A stretch of 64,000 nucleotides of DNA from Lunularia cruciata (lineage: Eukaryota; Streptophyta; Marchantiopsida; Lunulariales; Lunulariaceae). The stretch lies in contig OX419757.1 in the NCBI GenBank assembly GCA_948567375.1, forward strand, positions 23,188,001 through 23,252,000, written 5' to 3'. The notes under the pieces are model-generated. The model saw only the letters and a list, made by a program, of their open reading frames with translations. It had not been told where the DNA came from and ran no database searches. Both the position numbers and the translations under genes were made by a program. The stretch's first letter is position 1, and each line of letters starts with the position of its first letter. Shown one piece after another: positions 12,014 through 24,295 of the stretch.

Positions 12014-13150
12014 TTTCTCATGAACTTGTCCATTGAGTTGTGCCCTCTGGACTTCTCTTATTAGACCTATGAAACATCTATTTGTCTTATAGATAGTTAT
12101 TATCTTTATGACATAGAGAGGTAATTGTTGCTTTTTTCTCTCTCTTTAACCCTAATGATCTTCTATTAGCAAGTTCTCATTACTTTCTTCCTCCAATCAA
12201 CTATGGGTTGTAGTGCTCCATCCATGCCGTACTTTAGATTGCATCATAATGAGCTAACCATGTCACTCACCACTCAACTTTTTTTGATACTCTACTATAG
12301 AGAGTGCTACCTTTCCAAGTAACGACTCAATCTTCTTTGTCTACCCATTAGGTAATTCCACTTCTCCATTCTAATCCATCCCTAGATCCATCCCAATCTT
12401 ATTGCAACAAATCAAGATAAGAAGTTCTTTGTTGCTATAGGGACAATTGCCCTCTAGGACTCCATTTATGCAATCAACTATCAGTTCCAGCACAAGGTAC
12501 ATTTACTAGAAGTCTTTGTTTTCCAATGTGATTTTTGCATCTTCCTCTTCAATTTGTCTCTCCATGTTGTTCAAAGATCACTTGTATGGAAGCCAAGGGC
12601 CTCTAGGAAAACAAGTATGACAATTGATAGCTAGATGCTCAACTTGGCCGCAATTGTACTAACAATGTTGTTTTGCTCAGGTCTCTTCTCCTCATGGGAC
12701 CTTATTTCTTCTTTCTTTGAGCCATTCCCATTCTCCTTGGAGTGGTTGTTTCCTTGTTCTTGGAACCAAATGTTGCATAGTTCCATAGGAATTGATCCAC
12801 CAAAGTGTCATGTTTCAGCCCAATAATGTTGAGTTAGGACAACCCCTTCACCTCCTCCAAGCTCTCTTGCTATTCTTTCAGTATAAGCAATGGCTTCAAA
12901 AATTGTGCAAGGGTACCATTACTTCTTGGTGAATTTGCTCTTTTAACCCTCATTTAAAATTATCCAAAGCTTCTATTGGACACATGTCAATAATTATAAT
13001 CTGTAGATCAAAGAATCCCTCCATGCTATTCCCCCCTGTTGTACACTATTCATTTGCTTCAAGGTAGAACCCAATTCATGCATAGAAAGATATTCAAACT
13101 AAGCATACATGAAATTGACCAAAAAGGTGTGATTAGGGATTTTAGGACTA
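12014..13150 (-). pseudogene. E1 gag/protease remnant
   Basis: Upstream of RT on the minus strand is a decayed gag region. At about 12610-12660 it encodes YNCGQVEHLAINCHTCFPRG, a CCHC zinc knuckle in which the first Cys lies across a stop or spacing error. The protease between knuckle and RT cannot be recognised with confidence. No 5' LTR or primer site could be placed above 13 kb. Confidence 0.5.
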
Positions 13151-13370
13151 AACTTGTATTACATTAGGGTAAATCTCCTTATACCTTCCACTACAAAAAG
13201 ATGGGACAAATCCAATGGCCACATGGCATTTGGACTCCCTGATTAACTCTACTCCTATCAATGTTAGCCTAATATAACTACCATATCTTCCTAAATAATT
13301 CTATGATGACATGACATGCATGTCAATACTCCCATTATATACTCAGATAGTTTGTATTTTATATTTGGGA

Positions 13371-15420
13371 TCATGGTTGTGATAAATTTTCTTCTTCAAA
13401 ATTGTGTCTAATATGTGTGGCCATGACCAAGCCAAAGGTCCATACAGATGACAACCACAAAGGTATTACCAACAGAATATTTAAACATATATGTACACTA
13501 TACAAGCAACAATTATTGGTTTGAACTACTTTCACCCTGCAAATTTGAACTAGCTTATCTGGTTGATTTGTAGCATCCACAACTTCCTTAGTCAAGGTGT
13601 TTAACACTTCTTGGAATTTTGTGTTAGTGTGCCTCTTAAGTCTATTTGCCAACTTGTTAGTTGATTTTTGGAATATGCTTTTGCCTCCAATACTTAAATC
13701 TTTGACTTTAACTTCCTTATCTTTGCTTGAGAAGTATGTGTCATAATCAACTTATAGACTTGGGCAATAGGCTATTGTATTACCTCCTCAATGATCATGA
13801 GGATTTGCACCCTCTCTGCCTCTAGTGCATCTTTGATAAGTTCCTACTATACATCAACATCTTGTTGCACTTGGACATAAAGGATCTACTCTTGATACTC
13901 TTATTCTTCAACCATCTAGGTCAACTTTGCAATGTGACACTTGGCTCTCTCCTTGTATTTCTGATGTGTTTTTTCCACTTGGGAGGCCCAAAGTCATATT
14001 GTGGCTAATTCTTCTTCCATCATGGAGATCTCTACATTCTTAGCACTTAGTTGCTCCTCTTGTGCTCTTTTGTACTCCACAAAGGCTCGTTCCCACTGGT
14101 CAGTCCCTAGCTTTAGTGCCTAGACATTGGACTTTGCTAATCTTAATTCTATATTGTGCTTGGTCCAACATTCATTTTCATCTTTCTTCCACTGGTTACT
14201 ACTAATGGCTGACCAATATACACACTCCTCCCTCTTCCTATTCAATTCTTTGTTCTTGGCTTTGAGTTCTTTTTCCAACTTTTGGACTCTATGGGTATTG
14301 CCACTTGTGGCTTTCTCCTTTAATGTTACCACCTCTATACCACCTCTATACAAGCTTGAATTTTCTCCTTGTGGGCTTGTTACAATTTGTTCTTGGCCTT
14401 TATACTATCCCTTTTTGCATTTTGCACCATTTTGTGTAGGAATTCTACCATAGTCTTTGGATCATTCTTATCAGGGTGAAGCTTGTGGAAGAATGGGAGA
14501 CCTTTGTCTATCACTGTGAGGGTACGTCGACCATATTTACAATCCATCAAGACATTAAAACCCTTCTTGGCAGAATGGTTAATTCTTCTTCTTCTTTATC
14601 TTCTTTAGGTGCTAGTGGTATTGATGCCAAGGGTCTCTCTTCTACCAGTCAATATTGGTCCAAGACATAGTTCCTTCTTCCTCTATAGGAAAAATTGGGG
14701 TGCTCCTCCCTTTTGCCACCTCCTTAGAGTAGGATGCTACCTCTCCTTCATGTTGTACTCTTTCCTCTATCTTTGCCTGAAAAGAGTCTTTGTATTTGGC
14801 TTGCAGCTCTTTTGCCATCAAGGGTATTCCTTCACTTTTGGACTAACCCTTCTCTTTCATCATGGGTGTCTTTGTAGTGGATACCCTTTCTAATCTTGGA
14901 ATAGAGGGTCTCTCTTCTTTGGGTACCTTCTCATTGGGCTGGCATTGGTCCCAATGTCTTGAAGTGCCTACCTCTGCTTGGACTCCTGCTTGGTCAAAGA
15001 ATAATACATTCTTGCTATGCCTTTTCAACTACATAATTGGGATGGTATTATATTTTGATATCAAAGCCATCCAAATTCTCTAAAGACCAAGTGTCCTCAA
15101 ATTGCTTCATTCTCACCTTTGACTCTCTATACTTTAGTAGAGCATCCTTATATCTCTTGGCCTCCTTCACCCACTTGGCTCATAATTGATAATAAGCTAT
15201 GGTAAAGTAGTGGGCCCAGAATATTTTTTCTCCTCCTTTCTTGGTAATTTCATCTCAATGTAGAAATGAATCATAGACAACGAGAGGAAAGTGGAACCCT
15301 ACTTATCTGCAAGGTCTTGGCCCTGACCCATTGGTGGTACATCCTTGTCCAATCCACAAGATGTTTTTTGTGAAAAACTAGAAGAATGTTGCTTGCCTAT
15401 TGTTAACATATGTCAATTTT
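13371..15420 (-). pseudogene. N-terminal-domain and coiled-coil ORF remnant
   Basis: Minus-strand translation in changing frames gives a protein that matches the plus-strand locus at 40.8-42.5 kb in three blocks. Near 15225-15400 are VFHKKHLVDWTRMYHQW and, after a shift, IHFYIEMKLPRKEEK. Near 14411-14500 is LPFFHKLHPDKNDPKTM followed by VEFLHKMVQ. At 14120-14353 is a coiled coil with VQKLEKELKAKNKELNRK, and more coil follows towards 13371. The first block also resembles the N-terminal domain of the ORF inside the A LTR (about 50.5-50.7 kb). It lies on the same strand as E1 and just upstream of it, so it could belong to E1 or to another retroelement. Confidence 0.55.
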
Positions 15421-17914
15421 TTTGACCAAAAAAACTACATGATCAACATTACTACAATGCACCTTGCTAGATCATTCTAGCCCTTTACCTTCCATCTATT
15501 TTTGTTCTTCTTTCTCTTGAATAAAGTTGCAAATTAAATTTGTCATTTCTTTGCTTAGACTAGGCTAATGTTGGTCTATATACATAACGCATGGGATGGA
15601 AATCACATCCCCAAGAACTCTTTGCAAATCCATCACCTTCCATGCAAGCATATTGATGTATAAATTGGAGGTGTTTATGTTCTTTTGTTCTCAAATCTCT
15701 TGAATAATCAAGATTGGTTAGCTCCCAATTCCACAAAAAAAAACTGCAACTGCCAAGTCATGACATACTCAGTGTAGCAATAAGTTCTCCATTTCACCAT
15801 TCTAGGTGACTGTAAGATCATCTTGAGCACAACCTTTTGCTTTTTGGGTGATATTGCTATCAATTCTACCTTATTGATTCTAACACAACTGCCTTATGAT
15901 TTCTTGTCACTCCTCCACACTGAATTCCCAATCACCAGCTCATGCAATCTCTTGTTTTTGCTCTCCCATATTGTGAGTGGATATTGGAAAATTGATAGAA
16001 TAAAATTGCCTTTAAATCAAGAGAAATCTGCATATGCAACAATCAAACCTTAATCTTGATTTCCTTCCTAACTTTATATCACATTGCTTATGGCTTAAAA
16101 ATTTGGCAAGTAATTATAGTGGCATATTGTCCCACATGTGAGAAGCACCATAAGATGAGAAAATACTGAAATAAGTTCTTTGGTACAAGTGGGATTTCTT
16201 TGCTTGCAAATCTAGAGATGTGAATAATTGTCTTTTTTGGTTCCTTGCTTACATGCTAAGAATGATCATAACCCAAGATACGCCAAGAAAAAATGTGACA
16301 AACCCAAAGGTGTAACATAAAAAAAGACATGACATAAAACATGGGATTGGGGCCATGGGTGTTCATGGTTGATGGTATACCAAACCAAGGGTATTAGGAC
16401 ATACCCCTCCCTTTTGACAAGAGTTCCATATCTTTGGACGTGTTCTTTCTTCACTACTTCTAATTGTCTTACCTAACAAGTGTAAAACCTTTAAATCCTA
16501 TTTGCTAACACTATTCTTAACATAATACTATGATACAAAAAAGAAAGAGAGAAAAAAATGACAAAAAGAGATTGAGTGGGTTTCTACACTCACCTCAAAC
16601 ATATCCAATCATGCAAGACATTTAGGTTCAAATATAACTATAATAGTTGAACCCTAATAGTTCAAACTAGATGAGTGGACAAGCAAGGCCAAATTACAAC
16701 CATCCCGTATTGATGAATCATCTAACTTTCTTTTAAGGCACTTGTTTCATATAAAGGAATAGGAAATTAAGAATATTATTCATATGATTGGAACACCTAG
16801 CTAAATTGACTAAAGTGAAGGAGGTCTAATGTTGAGCACACCTCAAAGTAGAATCAAGGAAAACACCAAAAGCAAGAATATTCTAGAAGTGCAATAAAGA
16901 GAAGACATTGATCTAAGGAGATTTAAGAAAGATGAGAATACGGAGCCCAATGAGAAAAGGAAAAAGAGTGAAACCCTCACCTTAAGTTCAATGAGGCTTG
17001 AGTAGGATCATGCAATGATCACACCAAAAGTAAACCAAAAGAAGAAGTAGAAAATTCATAAAGGATTATGGATGGGATCCAAGGTTAAGCTAGGACTCAC
17101 ATTCAAAAAATTTAAAGAAATTGGCATCCAAATACTTTGAGGAAAGTAACATCCAAATAATAAGGAAATTGGCAAGATCAAGTAGAAGATAGGTACCACT
17201 TGATTCTTTGAGTAATTAAACATTACTATTGATACTCAAGTGGACTCTTAATCATTTTTCATAGTGTAAGTACTATAAATAACCAAAATATTTGCCATTT
17301 CAATGCTAGGAGGTGATGGCATGCAAGTGATACACCATCAAAATGAAAACATAGAGGCCTACATATTTGACATATGGGATACCTTAAGTAATGGATCTTA
17401 AACTTTGGGGTGTAATACTTTATTCAGCAATAAATAATGGGTTGTAAGGAAATGCACAGTCTATAATTGGATTTTTTTTTATTAATTAGGATTAATAAAC
17501 AAAGAAGAAGGGAGCAACATGGTAATTTCCTACCTATAGTTTTGAATTTATTTCCCTTAGTCATTGATTTGATGACTTATGTGGAATTGGTTCCCTTGTG
17601 CAATTCTTGGTTAGACCCATTTCCAAGTGGCAAGGGTAACCTTAACTAGTTGCTACTCATTTGGCTTGTTGGATAGAATTTGAAGCTTGCTCCTATGTAT
17701 AGTTGGTATTTAGTTCAAGAGGTTACCTCTATGCCATTTGGTTTTTAGATCTCTATATCATTTTAGCAATCTTGAACATTATTGCTACTTGTTAGATGAG
17801 GTCTTGTACGAAGAAAAATCATTATATCTTTTCTCTTGTAATACAATCAATAGATCTTGATTCTCCTTTTGGACTCATATGTTGAGCATCTTTGCATATT
17901 GATAAAGTTAGGTA
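15421..17914. other. no gene seen
   Basis: AT-rich DNA with short frames only. No polymerase motifs, LTR ends or RNA genes could be supported in it. Confidence 0.4.
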
Positions 17915-18589
17915 TGTAGCACTCATTGGTGCATGTATGCTCCATGGGGATATCGAGTTTGGTATTCCTAGTAGTCGAAGATGTTTATGTAGAGTATAAC
18001 CAAACTTCTATATTATTTATAATTAGCTAGAGTTAGTCATAGCTAAATATAGAGGTGAGCCCAAATTTTAGAGGAAGTTGAAAAAGTAAGCATCACTACT
18101 TTAAATGCTAGTGTATTGCCTTTATATTATTCTTAAGGGTTTGGCTTTGAAGAAAGAGTTGAGAACTCATGGGCCCACTAGCCATTTTGGTTCAGATTTT
18201 TATACAATCCAAGGATAGCCCATGGGAAGGAACCCTTAACTTATTTGTTGGGCCAAAATAAGACTACATGCTCATGAGATTTATTCCCATGTGTATGTAT
18301 ATTATTTTAAACTTTTGACTGTACATGAATTTTTGCTTTGTAAATTTTGTGTGTAATATTTTATAAGTATATAAACTTAGGTTAAGAAGGGACAAATCAT
18401 CTTTGTATTTGTAGATGTCTCTCTCTCATCGAGTCTTTAATGAGGAATGGCTTGAGCCTTGCAAGTGTCTTTGAGTTTTAGCCTTAGGAGAGTATGATGG
18501 AGTTTGGATTCATTGCCTTCTTAGTCCATGATGAGCTACCTTAATAGACATCAAAGGTTCATCCTGATAGATAAAGAAGCAGGCTCATA
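17915..18589 (+). mobile_element. B3 LTR
   Basis: The start TGTAGCACTCATTGGTGCATG and the whole body align with the solo LTR at 35276-35960 and, in reverse, with the B1 LTR at 21659-24247. Shared landmarks are a GGTTTGGCTTTGA(A/G)GAAAGA segment, a GGTTCATCCT segment near the end, and the terminal GGCTCA(C/T)A. Length is about 675 bases, against 685 and 692 for the other copies. Homologous B leader and gag sequence follow downstream on the same strand, so this is probably a 5' LTR. The expected primer site after it is not recognisable and no convincing target duplication is seen. Confidence 0.8.
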
Positions 18590-19420
18590 TACCAAAATTT
18601 ACCTTGAAGAAACTTATCCACAATTGCAAGCTTTGGCAATAGAACAAGACAAATTGAGAGTAGAATTAAGAGCCATTGGGTATGAGTGATTGCTTGATCT
18701 CTCTTGGGGATGTCCAAAAAATGCAATGGTTATGGAATTAGTAATTTTTTGCATACCTAAGGAGATGGAACCCAATTAAAGGAAATCCTTGGGATTGGAA
18801 CCTTAAATTAATCCTCAATACCTACCTGTTGAGGAATGCAAGAGAAGAATACCCTACTAGGGAAGAGGCCTTGGATGATTTGATCAATGAAATCTTCAAT
18901 GACAACAATCATGATTCTTTAGAAGGATGCATTGAACTCTGTTATAAGCCCTCAAGTACAAAGGTTTTCAAATTTCTCTTGCACATCCTCCATTTAGACC
19001 ACCCTTGTAGGCTCAGTAACTGTGATCATTGGTCCTTGGACAAGCACTCAAATAATTAATTGGGAAAGGCTCTTACACAATGGTATTAGGAAGCTTGCCC
19101 ATAGTAGCACCCAATCCAATAAGTATGCACAAATGTTCCTTTTCTACAATCATGACTACCATTGGCATTGACCTATTGACAAGGAAAGAGAGGAGTGGAG
19201 CAAGCAAGAGAAGTTATGGAATGGGAGGTAGTGGTGTTCCCAATGATGGGAGACACAACCTTTGATAAATCTAATCAAGAGAGGATAATAGAGCCACACA
19301 TTAACAACACATTGCATCATAATTGTACTTTTGGAGACTTTGGAGAGAGTCTTAAAACCACTATAGAAAAACTATCTTCATTAGATAACTCTCAATATTA
19401 GTGATGGAGATAAAATTTTA
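18590..19420 (+). pseudogene. B3 leader-ORF remnant
   Basis: Broken coding sequence follows the LTR. An early piece reads LEETYPQLQALAIEQDKLR and a later one (18829-19059) contains REEYPTREEALDDLINEIF. The end, near 19330-19400, reads FGESLKTTIEKLSS and a stop, and its DNA aligns with the end of the leader ORF of B2 (47805-47890 minus, LGESLNTAIEIL). That shared end ties this locus to the B family. The zinc knuckle present in B2 is not visible here. Function unknown. Confidence 0.45.
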
Positions 19421-19585
19421 ATTGATGGATTAACTATTCATAGAGTTTGATTAATTTGCACCTTGGGATTTAATCATGCGGTGAAAATCCTAGAGCAACT
19501 TGAACCTTTTGTGGTACCTATGATTGACTACTTAGAAATGATGTTAGTCATGTTTGTACTCCCATTATTTATAAGGTGAAAGACA

Positions 19586-19590
<5 letters not shown>

Positions 19591-19661
<71 letters not shown>
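19591..19661. repeat. (TA)n microsatellite
   Basis: About 35 uninterrupted TA units lie between the leader ORF and gag of B3. B2 has no such run at the matching place, so the repeat probably expanded after insertion. Confidence 0.95.
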
Positions 19662-19663
<2 letters not shown>

Positions 19664-19689
19664 AATACAAATAGTGAGGAGCTTAGATG

Positions 19690-20235
19690 GAGAAACTTTT
19701 AGTTTTGTTTGGCAAGAATAGAGAAAATATGGAGGTTTTTGTGAGAGACTTCAAGAGGACTTGTATAAGAAATAATGAGAGGAGGAAGAATGAGTGAGCC
19801 TCATTATTACTAAATTTCTTGGAGGATGCAAATCTTATATGGTATGAGTTAGAATACCAAAAGTGAGAAGAAAGATGGGCAAGAGGAGTCTTGAGAGAGT
19901 TTGATTATATCACTCATTGAGAATTTTCTTTTGGACGAGAGGTATTAGAGATTGATGAGATTATCTTCCTAAGCAAAGAGATGCAAAGAAAGGGAGAGTT
20001 ACTGCAAAAGCAATGGAGATGTTAGAGTCTTGATTCCATATATTATTGAGAAAGAGTGAGGATGGTCCAATACCCACAACAAATACTTGCACTAATATTT
20101 CAACACCATCAACAAAGATTCCAAGGAAGAAGTTAGAGATGGATGATTTCTTGATCTCAAAGCAACAATAGGACTGTAATATGCTGGAAGATGTTGGTAG
20201 TCACAAGGCCAATATCATGGTGGGTCAGAGTATTC
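19690..20235 (+). pseudogene. B3 gag remnant
   Basis: Translation gives LFGKNRENMEVFVRDFKR followed by NNERRKNE, which aligns with the B2 gag at 47103-47579 minus (FFGKDGEDVEAFVRDFKRAC, NERRKNEWALLL). Stops and frameshifts are frequent. The last part (about 20120-20235) matches the linker before the B1 protease near 27170-27240 minus (DFLISKQQ, LEDVGSHKAN). It therefore seems to lack the region between, an internal deletion, and then stops abruptly at the E2 LTR. Confidence 0.75.
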
Positions 20236-20239
20236 CCAT

Positions 20240-20468
20240 TTTCAAGGCTAGGAGAAGAGTAGTCCTATTTTCAAGGCCTAATTCATCCATTTAGGCTTCC
20301 ACAATTGGCTTTGAAACTTTTAGGGTGTTTTCTCCTACCTTATTAGTGGAAGTACTCTTTTGGTGACACGTCTATCTGATCTACCTAGTCCATCATATAT
20401 AACATTCTTCTAAATTTTATCAAGCCAAATTTCACCTCTAGATAATATATCTAGTTAATGGTATTACA
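20240..20468 (-). mobile_element. E2 3' LTR (part)
   Basis: Third copy of the E LTR end, starting TGTAATACC at 20468 on the minus strand. A purine tract AAAAGGGAGAG precedes it on that strand, as in E1. The left part is cut where B3 gag begins. Confidence 0.65.
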
Positions 20469-21658
20469 AAACTCTCCCTTTTAAGGCACAATATCCTCGT
20501 TGCAAAGTTGTTATTCAAATGATTGCACCAACACCAATGAAATGGTCAAGTTGACTATTGTCCCATGTTTCCTCATACAATGTGTACCCTTTCCAATGTA
20601 CAAGCTACTCCACATGTAGATGGCGGGTACCATTGATGCATTTTTGGAGAATGTATTTGACTTCATGTTCCTCCATGTTATCAATGAGTGTTGGATAATG
20701 TCAAATTTCTTGTATGGAAAGAAAGTGGAGTGGTTAGGATGCATATCTATGTAGTAAGGAAACATAAAACATTGGATGACCTTCATGTGTGGTGCTAGCT
20801 CAAGTGATAGGCCATTGTGCGAATTCACCAAAGGATAGGAAAAGGCCCAATAAAATGAAGTTTTAGCTTACAAGGGCTAACTAATGTGGGGTTGGTTGTA
20901 GATAGCTAGACTTGATCACCAATATTGAGCTCTATGTGCCAACAATGTGCATTTGCATACTATTTTCATTGATTTTGGGCAATCTACAACTTATGCTTGG
21001 CGTTTTCCACACCCTAATGGATTTTGGAAACAAAAGTGTTGATAACATCAACCTTGGTAGCCGTCAAGTGGATCTTCATCAAGCTCAAAGGTGTGAAAAT
21101 ATGTTCTTTATAGATAAGGAAGAATGGTGTGACTTGTGTAGATGCATTCATTAAATTGTTATAGGGAAATTCTACCAATATAAGTAAGGTATCTTACCTC
21201 TCTTGCTCATCTTAGGTGAATCCTTAGAGCATGTCTTCAATAGTATGATTAGCCTGCTATATTGGTCCATTAGTTTGTAGATGGTAAGCTGTAAATGTAG
21301 CCAATTTTGTTTTGAAGATGCAAAAGAGTGTTCTTCAAAACAAACTAGTGAATTGAGTGCCTATATCGGTGATGAGCACTTGAGACAGGCCATGGTAGGA
21401 AAAGACTAAATCTAAGTACAATTGAGCTAATTGTGGAGCAATCATGTCCTTGGTGGTAGGACATACATGAATCATTTTGTTATGTTGGTCAACAAAGACT
21501 ACAATGGAATCAAACCCTAAGGTGGTCTTGGGCAATTCACAAACCAGATCTATGCTTACCTATTTCCAACACTATGTAGGAGTAGGGAGTGGTTGAAGGA
21601 GCCTTGTTGGAGCTTAATTCAAAGCCTTATTTTGTTGATAGAGAAGGCAGCTTTGAAC
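20469..21658 (-). pseudogene. E2 integrase and chromodomain remnant
   Basis: Closely parallels 9188-10370 in the same orientation. Around 20560-20640 the minus strand encodes LVHWKGYTLYEETWD, a chromodomain core. At 21335-21535 the frame reads VVFVDQHNKMIHVCPT and LSQVLITDIGTQFTSLF, the integrase core with its second Asp (D-I-G-T-Q-F, where R is usual after D). RT and gag are missing: the element is cut at 21658 by the B1 LTR. Stops and frame changes show it is dead. Confidence 0.75.
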
Positions 21659-21872
21659 TATGAGCCAGCCTGTCTCTCACTCAAGATGAACCTTTGATGG
21701 CTATTATGGTAGCACACCATGGACTTAGAAGGCAAGGAACCCCAACTCCATCATACTCCTTCAAGGCTAACACTCCAAGACTCAAGACATTGCTCACTAG
21801 AGAACTCAATGAGAGAGAGATAGTTGCAAATGAAAGGATGATGAGTACCTCCTCACCCCTTGTTTATATACT

Positions 21873-23764
21873 TGTGACAACTCGGCAAATATCACTTTTG
21901 CCGTAATCGGGTAAGTAGAGTTTGTTCCCGCAGAGATACGAGTCAGAATTGGTCAAATACGAAGCAAAGTAACAATTTCAGTTTTTCTTGGTTGCGTCTT
22001 TAATCTCTCAAGTAGAAACCACACCCAGAAGAGAGTAACCAGCATTGATTCGCAGTCTTGTCACAAATTAACACTCCTTAATCACAAATCCTTCAATTCT
22101 TTCCAAACAATCTTGATTGTGATGATTCAGGCTCTCCCAAAAACGGCACTTCACTACAAAACGACTTCGCCTCAGAATTGTGTTCCACCCCTCCACTGAA
22201 GGCACAACTTCCTTGATCAAAATTGCTTCACATCAACTTTGCACTGCACTCACAAATGCAGAATACTACCAACACTACAATTCCTCTTAGATCTGTCAAG
22301 GCATTGCTTTGATTGCACTTCACTCAGGATCAAACACACAGAATGAAGATCAAGGCTGTGGAATCCCACATCCAACAAGCACTTTGACTTGCACTTCAAA
22401 TTTCTTCAAATACTCACAAACATAGATACAAAGTTGATACTCAGAATCAAGCTCAAGCGACAAGCACTGCTTCACAACACTTTGCTTTATCTATTCTCAG
22501 AAAAAATGAGCACTGAACAACATTTGACTGCGAATGCCACTCTTAAATAGTGAAGCAATCGACAGTTCTAACAACTATACCGTTTCTACAACAACTGTTC
22601 TAACTTGCAGATCCAAAATGACAATGCACCTCTTCATATCTGCCTCTTCAAATCTCAAATCTGTTATTAATCCGATCCCATGTCTTCGCTTCTTCTTTGG
22701 CTTTCAAACCCAAACCCAAAGTAATCTTACTTCCCATTACTCTTTCCTTGAGTTTCACAACTCCTAATTCCTCCACTAATTCTAACATTTCTCCTTCCTG
22801 ATATGAAATTCCTATCATAGTTAAGCCTTCTAAATCTCTTTCTCCCGACCCACTCTTCTCTAAAGTGTCAAATGTCAAATCCAAAGACACCTACACTCCT
22901 ATCTCTTTTACTTCGGGTCTAACTACTATCAATTCCTTTACTAATTCTACTGTGTCATCGTCAAGAATTGTAATTGAAAACATGAATACACTATCTACAC
23001 CTTCAATTTGTAACCCACTTTCCCCTAATCACTCATGTAACTGACCCGAAGACAATTACTGTATGATCCTGCACTTCAAGTTTATTCACTACTGCTACTT
23101 CTCCTTCAATTTCTATTCTATCTTCAATCTGAACTGAAATTGAAGTCATGGGTATCCTAACTATCTTCTTTCCCTACTCTAACTTACTCTTATCCCTCTG
23201 GCAAAACTCCCAAAGTCACCTTCACTGCACTCCGAGGTCCGGCTTCCTCAGATTTAGTCGGTCATCTTAGTCTTGAGACGAAGTCTTTAGACCCGAAGTC
23301 CGAAGTCCAAAGTCACATAGACCCGAAGACACTTTGACCCAAGTACATCTACTCCAGAAACTTCAAATGGTTGTAACTTCTTCTACAAACCTCCAAACTT
23401 TGCGATTTTGGTAACAATGGAAAGCCCTGGACAAGACGCTTCCAACGAGATATAATACGCTTGATTTGGACTTGTGTGCATTGAGATATGGCCCCCGCAA
23501 GAATCTTGACCTGCAACTTCTATTTCTCCTTCGGGTTTGCTCTCCTTCAACGTCTGATCCGAGTTTTTCCCTCCTCAGACACGAAGTAAACTTCTTCAGG
23601 TTTCATCCCGTCCGAGTCCTTCTTCCTCTAACACAAAGTCTACTTCCTCAAGCTTGATCAAAACACAAGTTTGCACTCATTTCTTCTCCATTTGGTTTCA
23701 ATTTGGTTTTAACAAGACACTTCTTCTTCAAAACTTATCCAGAATGAAAAATATGGGTACCACA
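21873..23764 (-). mobile_element. Solo A LTR inserted in B1 LTR
   Basis: Flanked by ATACT on both sides (21868-21872 and 23765-23769), a perfect 5-bp target duplication. On the plus strand it begins TGTGACAACTCGG and ends GTACCACA. On the minus strand that is TGTGGTACCC...GTTGTCACA, the same ends as the LTRs of the complete A element at 49498-62511. It is 1892 bases long against about 3.5-3.8 kb there, because most of the LTR-internal ORF (N-terminal domain and coiled coil) is absent. It is a solo LTR: no primer site or internal domain lies beside it. Confidence 0.9.
22648..23130 (-). pseudogene. LTR-ORF C-terminal fragment (solo A LTR)
   Basis: The minus strand encodes FDTLEKSGSGERDLEGL, then GEMLELVEELGVVKLKERV and GSKITLGLGLKAKEE. 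These align block by block with the C-terminal part of the LTR ORF at 52199-52486 (LETLEKSGLRNEGLEGL, RELLDLVEEVEDVKLEGRV, GSKFTLGSGLKADDE). Upstream in the same LTR are further open pieces (DTVELVKELIVVRPEVKEI, IEDRIEIEGEVAVVNKLEV) broken by stops. The copy proves that the coding block was already part of the LTR when this LTR was inserted. The function is unknown. Confidence 0.65.
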
Positions 23765-24295
23765 ATACTTGTGAAATAATTGCGTACCAAAGTTACTACT
23801 TACTATAGTAAATCAAGTTACTAGACTAAAAGTCAAGTAAAGTCAAAAAGTAGAAAGGAATATCCATTCACATGGGCATATTCCCCTAAGCATGTGGTCT
23901 TATCTTGACCCAACCACTAAGTCAAGGATTCCTTCACATGTGTTATCCTTGGACTAAAAAAGAATCCAAAACAAAAAGGCTTGCGGGCCCAAGAGTTCTC
24001 AACTCTTTCCTCAAAGCCAAACACCTAGGAATAATACCAAGTCAACACACTAAAATCCAAAATAGTGGTGCTCATCTTTTCTATTTCCTCTAAAGTAAGG
24101 TCCTCTCTATCTTAGCTATGATTATCTTTAGCTCACCATGACTAATATAAAACCATCCTTTATCTCTATATAAATAATATCTCTTAAGTACTTGTAATAC
24201 CAAGCTAAATATCACAATGCAACACACATGCACAAATGGGTGTTACATTTACCTCCGGACTAAGTTTTCACTTTGTCCTCAAAGTGAAGGTCTCT

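Larger units (their letters stand above)
21659..24247 (-). mobile_element. B1 3' LTR, interrupted
   Basis: On the minus strand this LTR starts TGTAACACCC at 24247 and ends GGCTCATA at 21659 (GGCTCACA in the solo copy). It matches 35276-35960 and 17915-18589 once the 1892-base A LTR at 21873-23764 and one 5-base target copy are removed, leaving about 692 bases of its own. The B1 integrase frame stops just to its right, as expected of a 3' LTR. The segment 21662-21870 is nearly identical to 49141-49350 in B2. Confidence 0.85.
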
